Origin: Microcystis aeruginosa W13-11
GTDB lineage: Bacteria > Cyanobacteriota > Cyanobacteriia > Cyanobacteriales > Microcystaceae
Direction: 5' to 3'
Assembly: GCA_009995705.1 (NCBI GenBank)
Contig: JAADBR010000093.1
Span: 1 to 30,248 of the forward strand
DNA: 30,248 nucleotides
The position numbers and the translations under genes are program-made. Numbering within the stretch: the first letter of the stretch is position 1; the number at the start of each line of letters is the position of its first letter. Below are positions 1-6,682 of this stretch, piece by piece. The notes below the pieces were generated by a model. The model had not been told where the DNA came from and did not search any database. It worked only from the letters and a program-made list of their open reading frames with translations.

Positions 1-167
1 ACTAAATGTCGATGATTTTGGTGTAGTTTATCGCTCTCTAACCCACAATGAGGACAGGTTGCTTTTTGATTTTTCGATTCGATTCGGCAAACTATACCGA
101 TATTTTCTAGGTGTCGATAGCCTTGAATACAGGTTCCTTGTAGGTTCAAAAATTTGTCAACTATCAT
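1..167 (-). CDS. ISL3-family transposase, N-terminal part (cut by window edge)
   Basis: Reading the minus strand from ATG at 167 gives MIVDKFLNLQGTCIQGYRHL, followed by a CPHCG zinc-binding half-motif and a KLHQNHRH segment. This is the usual N-terminal zinc-ribbon region of ISL3-family transposases, whose catalytic DDE domain would lie beyond the window's left edge. Only about 55 residues are visible, with no stop or frameshift in them, so the gene may be intact. The family call rests on the N-terminal motif and on the ISL3-like terminal repeat 180 bases upstream. Start choice: this is the first ATG and it gives the familiar N-terminus. Confidence 0.75.
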   Translation of the reverse strand, partial: MIVDKFLNLQGTCIQGYRHLENIGIVCRIESKNQKATCPHCGLESDKLHQNHRHL

Positions 168-350
168 AAGTAAAATAATCTCGTTTTTGGCTATTATATC
201 AAATCTTAACTCGATTGTCTATCTTTTGGTATTAATCTATTTGTGCCTTAAGTCCTTTTCCCGTATGGGTTTTAGCTATTCTTGGAGTATAGGTTATCTC
301 ATCGAATTTTATTTTAAGTTAATTATTTGCATAACAATTACCGAAGAGCC
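1..350 (-). mobile_element. ISL3-family insertion sequence, one end (runs off the window)
   Basis: The minus strand carries the start of an ISL3-type transposase (167 down to 1). About 180 bases upstream of its ATG is GGCTCTTCGGT (minus strand, 350 to 340), which matches the GGCTCTT start typical of ISL3-family terminal inverted repeats. The element end is therefore placed at 350. The other end lies outside the window, so neither the second inverted repeat nor the expected 8-bp target duplication can be checked. The element abuts, and seems to truncate, the PEP-CTERM gene that starts just to its right. Confidence 0.72.
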
Positions 351-366
351 TAATTTATTTTATAGT

Positions 367-1146
367 TTGCGAAATGCTTTGGCTTTTGGAGTTATAACGT
401 TTTCTCTGACTATTCTTGGAGGAAATAATTTTGCTCAAGCAGTAACTATGAATGTTAATGCTCAGTCAAATATCTATGGTGCTGGACAGAGTATTCCGCC
501 ATCTCAAGTTGGCGGTGCTGGAATCTTACCTCCAGTCTATAATTTTTCAGCAGCCGCAAAACAAGTTCTTACCTTTTCCCAAATCACAGGGATTATTAAT
601 TATGGTGTTCCTTTGTCTAATGGACCTGATGGTGCAGATATCAGAGATGTTACTAAAGGAGCTTATTTTCACCCATCTCTAAATGGAATCTCAGGTATAA
701 TTGGTGAGGGAATAGGTAGATATTTAGTCGGTGTCTTTCTAGATAATTCAACACCAACATCTCCAGCACCTAACCTTAGTGGAAATTACAATTTTAAAGA
801 GCTATCACCACTGCTAAAACAAACATTTTTCATTGGAGACGGACTAACAGGAACAGGCTTCGGTGATATTCAGAAATTTAATGTACCAGAAAAAGCAACC
901 CGACTTTTTTTAGGCTTTTTTGATGGACTTGGTGTTTCTTCTACAGGAGAAATTCCCGTTGGATTTTACGGCGATAACACAGGAAGCTTTATTGCTGAAT
1001 TTCAAATTCAACCTTCTCCTATCTCTAATATCCCTGAATCTACAACACCTATTCCCGAACCTTCTACAATTCTAGGAATAGTAACACTAGGATTAGGGGC
1101 ATTGTTTTCTAAAAAGCATAAACAAGACGACAATAACGATGATTAA
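367..1146 (+). CDS. PEP-CTERM sorting domain protein, 5' end disrupted by an IS end
   Basis: This is a secreted protein with a C-terminal exosortase-type sorting signal: a PEPST motif, a hydrophobic stretch (ILGIVTLGLGALF) and a basic tail (SKKHKQ). Near the start is a signal-peptide-like hydrophobic run (ALAFGVITFSLTILGG) ending in FAQA. The middle (about 200 residues) is rich in Gly, Asn and Ser; I recognise no enzyme motif. The frame stays open upstream to a TTG at 154, but that part lies inside the ISL3 end and antisense to its transposase, so it is not native. The first in-frame start beyond the IS end (350) is a TTG at 367 with a poor ribosome site. The native ATG has probably been lost. 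Function unknown; probably an envelope or exopolysaccharide-associated protein, as for other PEP-CTERM proteins. Confidence 0.6.
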   Translation: MRNALAFGVITFSLTILGGNNFAQAVTMNVNAQSNIYGAGQSIPPSQVGGAGILPPVYNFSAAAKQVLTFSQITGIINYGVPLSNGPDGADIRDVTKGAYFHPSLNGISGIIGEGIGRYLVGVFLDNSTPTSPAPNLSGNYNFKELSPLLKQTFFIGDGLTGTGFGDIQKFNVPEKATRLFLGFFDGLGVSSTGEIPVGFYGDNTGSFIAEFQIQPSPISNIPESTTPIPEPSTILGIVTLGLGALFSKKHKQDDNNDD

Positions 1147-1159
1147 TTGATGTTTGGAG

Positions 1160-1190
1160 GGGACGTGAGCGATAGCATTTACGTCTCTTT
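1160..1190 (+). terminator. Hairpin with T-run after the PEP-CTERM gene
   Basis: GGGGACGTGAG pairs with TTTACGTCTC, using G-T pairs, around a short loop, and is followed by CTTTTT. It lies 14 bases after the stop codon and fits a rho-independent terminator. Close relatives of the element occur at 4037 and 5773, after two other secreted-protein genes. Confidence 0.5.
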
Positions 1191-1236
1191 TTACTAATTT
1201 TGTTGTAATTGCAGTTTCTAACGACACAAAAGCAAA

Positions 1237-1737
1237 TCATAAAACGCTCTTTTCCTCTTGTGCTGATTGTAAAACATCTAAGTATAATGCTCGATTAATC
1301 CGAAAGCCAGCTTGAGATATTAAATCATCCATTAACGGCTTAATTGCTGTAATTAATCCTCGACGTTTTGCTATTAGTAAAATTCCTAAAACGCCAATTA
1401 CATTCAGTCCTAAACTCAGTGCTTTTTTTCTGCCTGGATTTTCATCCATAATTACCCTATCAGCACCCAAAGCAATTGCCAAGGCGATTGTTTCTGATTC
1501 TCCTCGATGTAATTCATGATTTAATTGTTCAAATAATGAACGATTTTCTAACGTCCTTTTTTCAATCCAAGATAAAGTTGTAACTTCTATTGTTCCGGGG
1601 ACAGCATAACCTACATGGGTCATTTCTTCATAAACGGCTGATGGAATGATAATTGTTCCATAAATATCATGTAGCAAATTGACATAACCGATAGCAGACA
1701 AACTGGTAATAGGAGAAGTATTACTAACAACGATCAC
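1237..1737 (-). CDS. DUF3368 PIN-domain protein, probable toxin RNase
   Basis: At 166 residues this has the normal length for DUF3368 proteins, a branch of the PIN nuclease superfamily often paired with UPF0175 antitoxins. The N-terminus MIVVSNTSPITSL has Asn where classical VapC proteins have the first metal-binding Asp; this is common in DUF3368. Further on come a GESETIALA segment with the conserved Glu and an IMDENPGR segment with the second acidic cluster. Its first four bases overlap the stop of the upstream partner (ATGA), so the two are translationally coupled. The expected role is cleavage of RNA when freed from its antitoxin. No mutation is visible, making this the only complete toxin-antitoxin pair in the window. 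Whether the Asn-containing site is catalytic is not known from sequence. Confidence 0.85.
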   Translation of the reverse strand: MIVVSNTSPITSLSAIGYVNLLHDIYGTIIIPSAVYEEMTHVGYAVPGTIEVTTLSWIEKRTLENRSLFEQLNHELHRGESETIALAIALGADRVIMDENPGRKKALSLGLNVIGVLGILLIAKRRGLITAIKPLMDDLISQAGFRINRALYLDVLQSAQEEKSVL

Positions 1738-1979
1738 AAATCCCCCAATCGATTTAAAGTTTGTAACTCTAATTGAAAATCTGCAACATCGTAATTAACA
1801 CAAATATCTCTTTTGGCTAATTCTTGACGAAATTCGATTAAAGATAAACCCGCAAAATCAGCAGCTTTAGCACTGCTAATGTGATAATCTTTAAACATAA
1901 TAATAGCTAGGTCAAGCTTCAGTAAATTTTCTGTTTTACCAGTAGCTTGTATCATCTCGTTAGAAATAACAATACTCAT
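1734..1979 (-). CDS. UPF0175-family antitoxin
   Basis: This 81-residue protein begins MSIVISNEMIQATG and contains the segment AKAADFAGLSLIEFRQELAK, typical of UPF0175 proteins, which bind DNA through a small helix-turn-helix and neutralise a PIN-domain partner. The partner gene follows with a 4-base overlap. An upstream in-frame ATG at 2015 would add 12 residues (MTYLPTQFNRLI) that do not resemble the family, so I chose 1979. No convincing Shine-Dalgarno sequence is seen for either start. Autoregulation of the pair is expected from the family but no operator was identified. Confidence 0.8.
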   Translation of the reverse strand: MSIVISNEMIQATGKTENLLKLDLAIIMFKDYHISSAKAADFAGLSLIEFRQELAKRDICVNYDVADFQLELQTLNRLGDL

Positions 1980-2015
1980 GATAAGTCGATTGAATTGAGT
2001 GGGCAAATATGTCAA

Positions 2016-2505
2016 TATTAATTATTATATTATAGCCAGACAATCCATAATAGCGGCCAAATTCCCATGACTGACCCCGATGATAAGGCTGTAGTCATCT
2101 CCCTACCTTAACTGATGACAAAATAACTTGATTCTCCGAATAACTTGACAAAAGTTAATCAAAATATAGCCTTAGCAACACAAATCGGCTTATCTCTAGG
2201 TAAATTTTCTCAGAAGTGGGATTATACCAGATATTTTCTCTCTGCTCGATTTATTTAATAAGCTCTGCTGATGAATGAAAAAAAAAAAAATAAACGGAGC
2301 TTATAATTATTCGCCTCTACAATCTAAGCATTATCCCTAACCAGTGCTAAATTTTCTGACATCTCAGCTTGATTAATGGTTTTGCTGTCTTTAGAGACAG
2401 TTTTCTCCACTATTCGCTTACTTATCAACTTTATCTAACTCGAACTAAGTTTCGGGTCGATATTCCCTATCAACTCTCTACCGTCTTTTTCACACGAGGT
2501 ATATT
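2016..2505. other. Intergenic stretch of about 490 bases
   Basis: No gene with family resemblance on either strand. It contains a 13-base A tract (2278-2290) inside the loop of an 8-bp inverted repeat, ATAAGCTC (2258-2265) with GAGCTTAT (2297-2304). Just before the next gene is a Shine-Dalgarno-like GAGG (2496-2499). Confidence 0.5.
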
Positions 2506-3987
2506 ATGGCTATCATCTACGTTAAGTCTGGTTCAACAGGTAATGGTTCCGCTTGGAACAATGCTTATGGCAGTTTACAAAGTGCTATTACTGCGGCACA
2601 AGCTGGTGATGAGATTTGGGTGGCTGCGGGGACGTATAAACCGACTACGGGAACCGACAGAACTGCAAGTTTTACCCTGAAAAATAATGTGGGGATTTAT
2701 GGCGGGTTTGCAGGAACGGAAACTGCCCTAAATCAGCGTAATATTGCTAATAATATTACTATTTTAAGTGGTGAAATTGGTGCGGCGGGAATTGCAGATA
2801 ATGCGTGTCACGTTTTTATCAAGAAATTTTCTATTGCAACATTCATTTTATTATTAGGATACTTTAATGTTCAATTACCAGCTAATGCACAACGAACAAT
2901 GGCTGCTTGTGGTAAAGAACCTAGCTTATCTAAACCAGCTACAGAAACTCGTGAAATTCGTCTTGATGATTATGGTTTAGCTTTCAAAATTCCTGCTAAT
3001 TACCGCGCACTCAAGAATAATGCTACCACTATTAGTATTTACAATCCATCATTATATAAATATATTCAATGTCTACGGCAAGCTTCTGATTTTCATTGGG
3101 ATGGTTCGTTTTATGAAAGTGCAGAAATCTATATTGCGAATAATGAATGGACACCTTGCTCAATAAGTGAAATTAGAAATTTGCAAAATCAATCTTTTAG
3201 TGCTTATACTTTTCTTTATTCGATGAAAATTGCAGGTAAAAATGCAATATTGTATCGCCAGACTACTTTAGAAGATTATATAATAGTTTGTCTATCCAGT
3301 TTTGATAAAAAACATAAAATTGCAATTAATATGCATAATGAAGGAGACTACGGAGGAATACTTAATATCAATAAAATATTTGATCGAAAAATTACTGAAG
3401 GTATTTTAGCTAGTTTTATCTTCACAAAATCTCCTACACCATTCCCTGTGGGTCAACCCGGAAGCCTGAAATATTATGAAATTCGGCAAAATGAAGGAAA
3501 AAATAAATCTGATCCAAAAGTTGAACTTGGAAATTTAGACTACTATAAATTCCGTGAAGAAGACTTTAGAAGAAGAAATCCGAACCAAAAAGCACCCGAT
3601 TACTACTTAGGTTTTGGAGATAAGTATCTTAGAATATTTATGACAGAAACCTATCAAAAACTAACTCCTAATGGTCAGCAATTTCTCAAAAATGTAGGTA
3701 AAAAATTACAAGAAAAAATTGAGGATAAACTAAAATCAGATCCTCAAGGATTTTCAAAACTAGAACTAGACTCTAAGGCATTTAAGAAATTTGCTTATGG
3801 AACCCATCCAGATGCTTACTGTGAAGCTGGTTGGGGTGATTTGCCTAAAAGTGATAGAGATAAAATTATTCGCGCTGTAGATCGAAAAGATTTATATTTT
3901 TCAAGTGAAGGACTAAATACAGGTTTAGAAATGGCTGGAAAATGTGCGCCTTTGTATCGAGATATTTTAGATGTAATCACTCCTTAA
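2506..3987 (+). CDS. Chimeric protein: beta-helix N-terminus fused to a secreted protein of unknown function
   Basis: Residues 1-104 look like the start of a right-handed beta-helix (choice-of-anchor Q type) surface protein: YVKSGSTGNGSAWNNAYGSL, GDEIWVAAGTYKP, GIYGGFAGTE, ILSGEIG. At residue 105 the sequence changes to IKKFSIATFILLLGYFNVQL then PANAQ, which reads as a complete Sec signal peptide with a cleavage site, but buried in the middle of the protein. The codon where its Met should be is ATC (2818-2820). Residues 131-493 are a secreted-type domain followed by a well-conserved-looking C-terminal region (YYLGFGDKYLRIFMTE, FAYGTHPDAYCEAGWGDLP) that I cannot name. The most likely origin is recombination joining two genes. 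The ATG at 2506 has a good GAGG six bases upstream. The product may be non-functional or mislocalised because the signal peptide is internal. Confidence 0.6.
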   Translation: MAIIYVKSGSTGNGSAWNNAYGSLQSAITAAQAGDEIWVAAGTYKPTTGTDRTASFTLKNNVGIYGGFAGTETALNQRNIANNITILSGEIGAAGIADNACHVFIKKFSIATFILLLGYFNVQLPANAQRTMAACGKEPSLSKPATETREIRLDDYGLAFKIPANYRALKNNATTISIYNPSLYKYIQCLRQASDFHWDGSFYESAEIYIANNEWTPCSISEIRNLQNQSFSAYTFLYSMKIAGKNAILYRQTTLEDYIIVCLSSFDKKHKIAINMHNEGDYGGILNINKIFDRKITEGILASFIFTKSPTPFPVGQPGSLKYYEIRQNEGKNKSDPKVELGNLDYYKFREEDFRRRNPNQKAPDYYLGFGDKYLRIFMTETYQKLTPNGQQFLKNVGKKLQEKIEDKLKSDPQGFSKLELDSKAFKKFAYGTHPDAYCEAGWGDLPKSDRDKIIRAVDRKDLYFSSEGLNTGLEMAGKCAPLYRDILDVITP

Positions 3988-4036
3988 AAAAAGAGGACAA
4001 ACAGAGACAGTAAATTCTCCATTAACTAATCCTACT

Positions 4037-4066
4037 GGACGTAAGCAATGGGTTTTATGTCTCTTT
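4037..4066 (+). repeat. GGACGTAAGC hairpin element, second copy
   Basis: GGACGTAAGC, a short spacer, then TTTTATGTCTCTTTG. It resembles the hairpins at 1160 and 5773 in sequence and in position, 50 bases after the stop of a secreted-protein gene. The stem is imperfect here. Confidence 0.35.
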
Positions 4067-4164
4067 GTTATAATGCAAAAGCAGGCTAGAATTTTAGTCT
4101 GTTGATGAAATTCTCTAGATAAGGAACACTAGACCCTGAAATTCTCTAATGCTAAATTACATAA

Positions 4165-4362
4165 CTAAACTTGATCTAACAAATGTTTAGCCTTGTTTAA
4201 GCGGTAAAGATGAAGAGTAGAAGAGCGATTTTCAGCTTCTAATTGGGCAATTAATTCATCTAAAATCAAGATTTCTGCATCGGCTCTACGACAAATTTCT
4301 TGAATTTTAGCTGCTCTTTGTTTAACTTTTTCTAGGCTAGGGGTAGAAGACGTTTGATTCAT
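4165..4362 (-). CDS. Small coiled-coil protein, unknown function
   Basis: This 65-residue protein begins MNQTSSTPSLEKVKQRAAKI. Its centre (residues about 10-60) is a charged helix with leucines at heptad-like spacing (ILILDELIAQLEAE), so a coiled-coil dimer is likely. There is no signal peptide or membrane segment. The ATG at 4362 has GGAG six bases upstream, which decides the start; a TTG at 4374 would include the ribosome site in the coding region. It resembles small conserved proteins seen in cyanobacteria without known function. It stands alone on the minus strand. Confidence 0.55.
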   Translation of the reverse strand: MNQTSSTPSLEKVKQRAAKIQEICRRADAEILILDELIAQLEAENRSSTLHLYRLNKAKHLLDQV

Positions 4363-4410
4363 GGTAAACTCCAATCTTTTTTAATTTCTTGAACAGTTTA
4401 GATTAACTCT

Positions 4411-4475
4411 GTAGGTTGGGTTGACCCAAGAAAACCCCATCTTCGTAGGTTGGGTTGACCCAAGGAAACCCAACC
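4411..4475. repeat. Tandem pair of GTAGGTTGGGTTGACCCAA repeats
   Basis: Two near-identical copies, at 4411-4436 and 4445-4470, each with GTAGGTTGGGTTGACCCAA followed by GAAAACCC or GGAAACCC. The unit is internally palindromic (GGTTGGGTT with AACCC). Related copies lie at 16884 and 29973, so this is a dispersed short repeat in this genome. Confidence 0.7.
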
Positions 4476-4500
4476 ATTCCGGTTAATTACAATAGGTTTT

Positions 4501-4528
4501 GATGGGTTAGCGCACTTCCTAACCCATC
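4501..4528. repeat. Inverted repeat overlapping the 3' end of hicB
   Basis: GATGGGTTAG (4501-4510) and CTAACCCATC (4519-4528) form a perfect 10-bp stem with an 8-base loop. The second arm contains the stop codon and the last codons of the minus-strand hicB, so the repeat supplies the end of that gene. It could also act as its terminator, although there is no T-run. Confidence 0.65.
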
Positions 4529-4716
4529 CTACAAAATAACGGTTTAGGTAAGGGTTCATTATCTACTTGATAAGCAATCATTAGCGATTCTATTGCTTCT
4601 TTTCCATTAGCGACAGCTTCCTCATAAGTATCTCCATGAGTACGCAAATATTGCCTTGGAAAATCAGGCAATGCAACCAAAAAACAATTATCTTCATCAG
4701 ACCATTGAATCACCAT
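4519..4716 (-). CDS. hicB: HicB-family antitoxin with a repeat-derived C-terminus
   Basis: The protein reads MVIQWSDEDNCFLVALPDF, then THGDTYEEAVANGKEAIESL and AYQVDNEPLPKP. This is the partial RNase-H-like fold of short HicB antitoxins, which neutralise HicA mRNA interferases. The last residues (FCRMG) come from the inverted repeat at 4501-4528. The reading frame is open up to an ATG at 4782, but residues upstream of 4716 are encoded in what was the end of hicA and are not native. The ancestral start was probably the codon now ATT, three codons upstream of 4716 (family N-terminus MKYRMV). The partner hicA is decayed, so this is an orphan or residual antitoxin. Confidence 0.7.
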   Translation of the reverse strand: MVIQWSDEDNCFLVALPDFPRQYLRTHGDTYEEAVANGKEAIESLMIAYQVDNEPLPKPLFCRMG

Positions 4717-4723
4717 GCGATAT

Positions 4724-4918
4724 TTAATTTGTGCTATTTTCTTGATTCCTCTTACCTTCTTTTTCTTGATACAACTTTGCATCGGTACTGTCTTTTCCAG
4801 AAACAGTAACTTTACCAGAGTACAAATGATGTACCCAGTTAGTGTGACTTCCCTTACCAGATTTTTGAATAAATGCTGCTTGGCGTAGCATTTGTTTTAA
4901 CTCGCTAACTTTTTTAAC
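4724..4918 (-). pseudogene. hicA: HicA toxin remnant: start codon lost and probable 3' frameshift
   Basis: The minus strand from 4918 reads VKKVSELKQMLRQAAFIQKS, then GKGSHTNWVHHLYSGKVTVS and GKDSTDAKLYQEKE, an obvious HicA (double-stranded RNA-binding-fold mRNA interferase) with the conserved catalytic His in GKGSHT. The first codon is GTT, directly after an in-frame TGA (4919-4921), so no start remains where the family has MPKKVSEL. After YQEKE the frame gives GKRNQENSTN and stops, while the next frame gives VRGIKKIAQ, which fits the family better; one extra G is likely. The toxin is therefore probably not made, while hicB downstream remains. Confidence 0.7.
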
Positions 4919-4934
4919 TCAGGAGAACTACATT

Positions 4935-5555
4935 ATGTCTAGTCTGACTACTCAATTCAACCTCAAAACTGATAATAGTGGCCTAGTGGGAACTATTATT
5001 AATAATCCTCTCCGTGTAGGCGATAGATTTTTTGTGGAAATTTTAATGAAAAATAGTGATATTAATCCTGTCGGTATCACTAGCGGTGCTATTAATTTAT
5101 CCTTCGATCCTCGCTCAATTCAAAACATCGACAATCCTTTCAATCCCTCAGATATTAATAGTCTTCTTATTACCTCTAATTTCCCCTTTGGACGCACGGG
5201 AATATTAGACAATACCAATGGTTCAATTACTAACTTAGGAGGCGGTTCTTTACCATTTTTGGGCATTGGTTCACCTCTGGGAATTAATCAATTGGATACT
5301 TTTAGTTTATTGCACTTTCAAGTAATCGGCAATGGTAATTCTAGTCTGGTACTTAATATTGATTTATCTCAAACTGGTTTTAGCGATGGCAGTGTTGCCA
5401 GTTATTCTGGTAATCAAAGTCAGTTGATAAAAATAGTTCAAGTGGATTCATCGATATCTATTCCCGAACCTTCTACAATTTTGTCAATAGTAATATTAGG
5501 GTTAGGTGTATTGCTGTCTAAAAAGCGCAATCAAGACAATAGTAATGATAGTTAG
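4935..5555 (+). CDS. Cohesin-like PEP-CTERM protein without a signal peptide
   Basis: Residues 15-165 (RVGDRFFVEILMKNSDINPV, GAINLSFDP, LLHFQVIGNG) look like a beta-sandwich of the cohesin or cadherin-like type seen in cyanobacterial surface proteins. The C-terminus has a PEP-CTERM signal: IPEPSTIL, a hydrophobic run, then SKKRNQD. It is strikingly like the tail of the PEP-CTERM gene at 367-1146, including the Asp/Asn-rich end, so the two are probably paralogous. Unlike that gene, it starts directly with the domain (MSSLTTQFNLKTD); no N-terminal hydrophobic segment exists, which is odd for an exosortase substrate. The ATG at 4935 has AGGAG nine bases upstream. It may be a domain detached from a longer protein. 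The upstream region is the broken start of hicA. Confidence 0.7.
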   Translation: MSSLTTQFNLKTDNSGLVGTIINNPLRVGDRFFVEILMKNSDINPVGITSGAINLSFDPRSIQNIDNPFNPSDINSLLITSNFPFGRTGILDNTNGSITNLGGGSLPFLGIGSPLGINQLDTFSLLHFQVIGNGNSSLVLNIDLSQTGFSDGSVASYSGNQSQLIKIVQVDSSISIPEPSTILSIVILGLGVLLSKKRNQDNSNDS

Positions 5556-5569
5556 GGTTGCGGCAAAAA

Positions 5570-5765
5570 GTTTTTCTTGGGGGTAGGGTGTGGGGTGTGG
5601 GGTTTTACCGATTTTCAGGTGGTCAACTACCTAATTTTCAGGGAAAAAGTCCCGGAATTTTCCCCCCGATCACTCCCATGCCAGGTACTTTTGGATTTCA
5701 AAAAGGTCTAAAAGTCTTATCCAACAAGGTTTTTAGATTTATTCAGCAGACCCTAGTTAATTAAT
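5570..5765. repeat. Suspected dispersed repeat, non-coding
   Basis: About 195 bases with a G-rich start (GGGTGTGGGGTTTTACCG), a C-rich centre, and an end resembling sequences I remember as high-copy in Microcystis (TTTAGATTTATTCAGCAGAC). A 68-codon frame runs across it, but its composition (GRVWGVGF, FPPITPMPG) does not look like a protein. No second copy occurs in this window, so copy number cannot be shown here. Confidence 0.3.
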
Positions 5766-5772
5766 GTTTTTC

Positions 5773-5800
5773 GGGGACGTAAGCGAGGGATTTACATCCC
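5773..5800 (+). repeat. GGACGTAAGC hairpin element, third copy
   Basis: GGGGACGTAAGCGAGGGATTT followed by ACATCCC: an imperfect stem (GGGACGTAA with TTTACATCCC, one mismatch). It shares sequence with the elements at 1160 and 4037 and lies downstream of the second PEP-CTERM gene, separated from it by the suspected repeat. Confidence 0.4.
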
Positions 5801-5876
5801 TGTGTGTAGATTTTGTTCAATACAAAACTGATTAATTAAGATAGAATGGGGTGAAATAACTCTAAAAAAAACGACT

Positions 5877-6160
5877 ATGGCACTAACCCTTAATCTAACA
5901 CCGGAAATAGAGCAATATCTTACCCAAAGAGCAATAGAGCAGGGACTTTCCCTAGAATCTTACACCATAAAACTGCTCACAGATAACATTTTATCCCAAG
6001 AAAAAAAATCAAACTGGTTAATCTTCTTCAGTCTTGGATCGATGAAGAAGATGAGGAAGAACAACAAGAAATAGGTGAATATTTAATTGAGATACTCGAT
6101 CAAGATCGTTTATCTGATCGTCCTTTATTTCCGTCACAATTAAAAGGGATAAGTTGGTGA
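5877..6160 (+). pseudogene. Antitoxin of a VapBC-like pair, frameshifted in an A tract
   Basis: The N-terminus MALTLNLTPEIEQYLTQRAI and the following LSLESYTIKLL look like a ribbon-helix-helix-type DNA-binding antitoxin. After LSQEKK the original frame ends early (stop at 6072-6074). Another frame continues smoothly: KLVNLLQSWIDEEDEEEQQE, then EYLIEILDQDRLSDRPLF and a stop at 6158-6160 that overlaps the GTG of the toxin. The shift sits in an 8-base A run (about 6000-6008), a hot spot for slippage. It could be a real mutation, a sequencing error or, less likely, productive slippage. Read through, the protein would be about 94 residues with an acidic toxin-binding tail. The partner toxin also has a lesion. 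Confidence 0.75.
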
Positions 6161-6615
6161 GTCAAGTTGTTTTATTAGACATCGGAATTATCGGTTTAAT
6201 TACCAATCCTAAGCGATCGCATGAAAGTCTAGCTTGTACTCGTTAGCTGCAAACTTTAACTCAAGAAGGTATTAGGGTTATTCTTCCCGAAATAGCTGAT
6301 TATGAAGTTCGCCGAGAGTTATTACGCGCTAACAAGATTAAGGGAATTAAACGACTAGATGAGTTATGTGAATTAATAGAATATCTACCCATTACAACGG
6401 ACACAATGCGACAAGCTGCCTTATTTTGGGCGCAAGGGCGTCAACAAGGACAACCCACAGCAGGAGATAAGACAATTGACGGTGATATGATTTTAGTTGC
6501 ACAAGCGATAACTCTATCTATTCCACATATGATAATTGCAACTACGAATGTAGGTCATTTATCTCGATTTATCCAAGCTGATTTATGGCAAAATATTATT
6601 CCTACTTATTTGTAA
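6157..6615 (+). pseudogene. PIN-domain (VapC-like) toxin with an in-frame stop
   Basis: Starting at GTG 6157, which overlaps the antitoxin stop by four bases, the frame reads MSQVVLLDIGIIGLITNPKR, then SLACTR, TAG (6244-6246), LQTLTQEG, LPEIADYEVRRELLRANKIK, a GDKTIDGDMILVAQA segment and ATTNVGHLSRF. These are the conserved acidic and C-terminal motifs of a PIN RNase toxin of about 152 residues. The only defect seen is the TAG at codon 30, where relatives commonly have Trp (TGG to TAG is a single change). A downstream ATG (6406) would give only the last 69 residues, without the first catalytic Asp. The toxin is therefore expected to be inactive. Confidence 0.8.
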
Positions 6616-6629
6616 GAGAAAGCGGCAAC

Positions 6630-6660
6630 AAAAAAAGGACACAAGTTAACTTGTGTCCTT
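6630..6660 (-). terminator. Rho-independent terminator of dnaK
   Basis: A perfect 11-bp stem, AAGGACACAAG (6635-6645) with CTTGTGTCCTT (6650-6660), loop TTAA. On the minus strand the stem is followed by seven Ts (complement of A 6630-6636). It lies 22 bases after the dnaK stop. Confidence 0.92.
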
Positions 6661-6682
6661 CCCGAAGCTAAGAACTTAATTT

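Noticed and set aside
154..366. N-terminal extension of the first PEP-CTERM protein from a TTG at 154
   Set aside because: It lies within the ISL3 end and antisense to the transposase start; the true signal peptide begins after the IS end.
452..682. Small frame inside the first PEP-CTERM gene
   Set aside because: Overlaps the real gene in another frame; no family resemblance.
2369..2680. 103-codon frame before the beta-helix gene
   Set aside because: Overlaps the start of a better-supported gene, has no ribosome site, and its composition is not protein-like.
5558..5764. 68-codon frame after the second PEP-CTERM gene
   Set aside because: Runs through a suspected dispersed repeat; low-complexity Gly/Pro-rich translation with no relatives I know.
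5990..6020. Programmed frameshift in the antitoxin A tract
   Set aside because: No downstream pseudoknot or stimulatory element is apparent, and the partner toxin is also broken, so simple decay is more likely.
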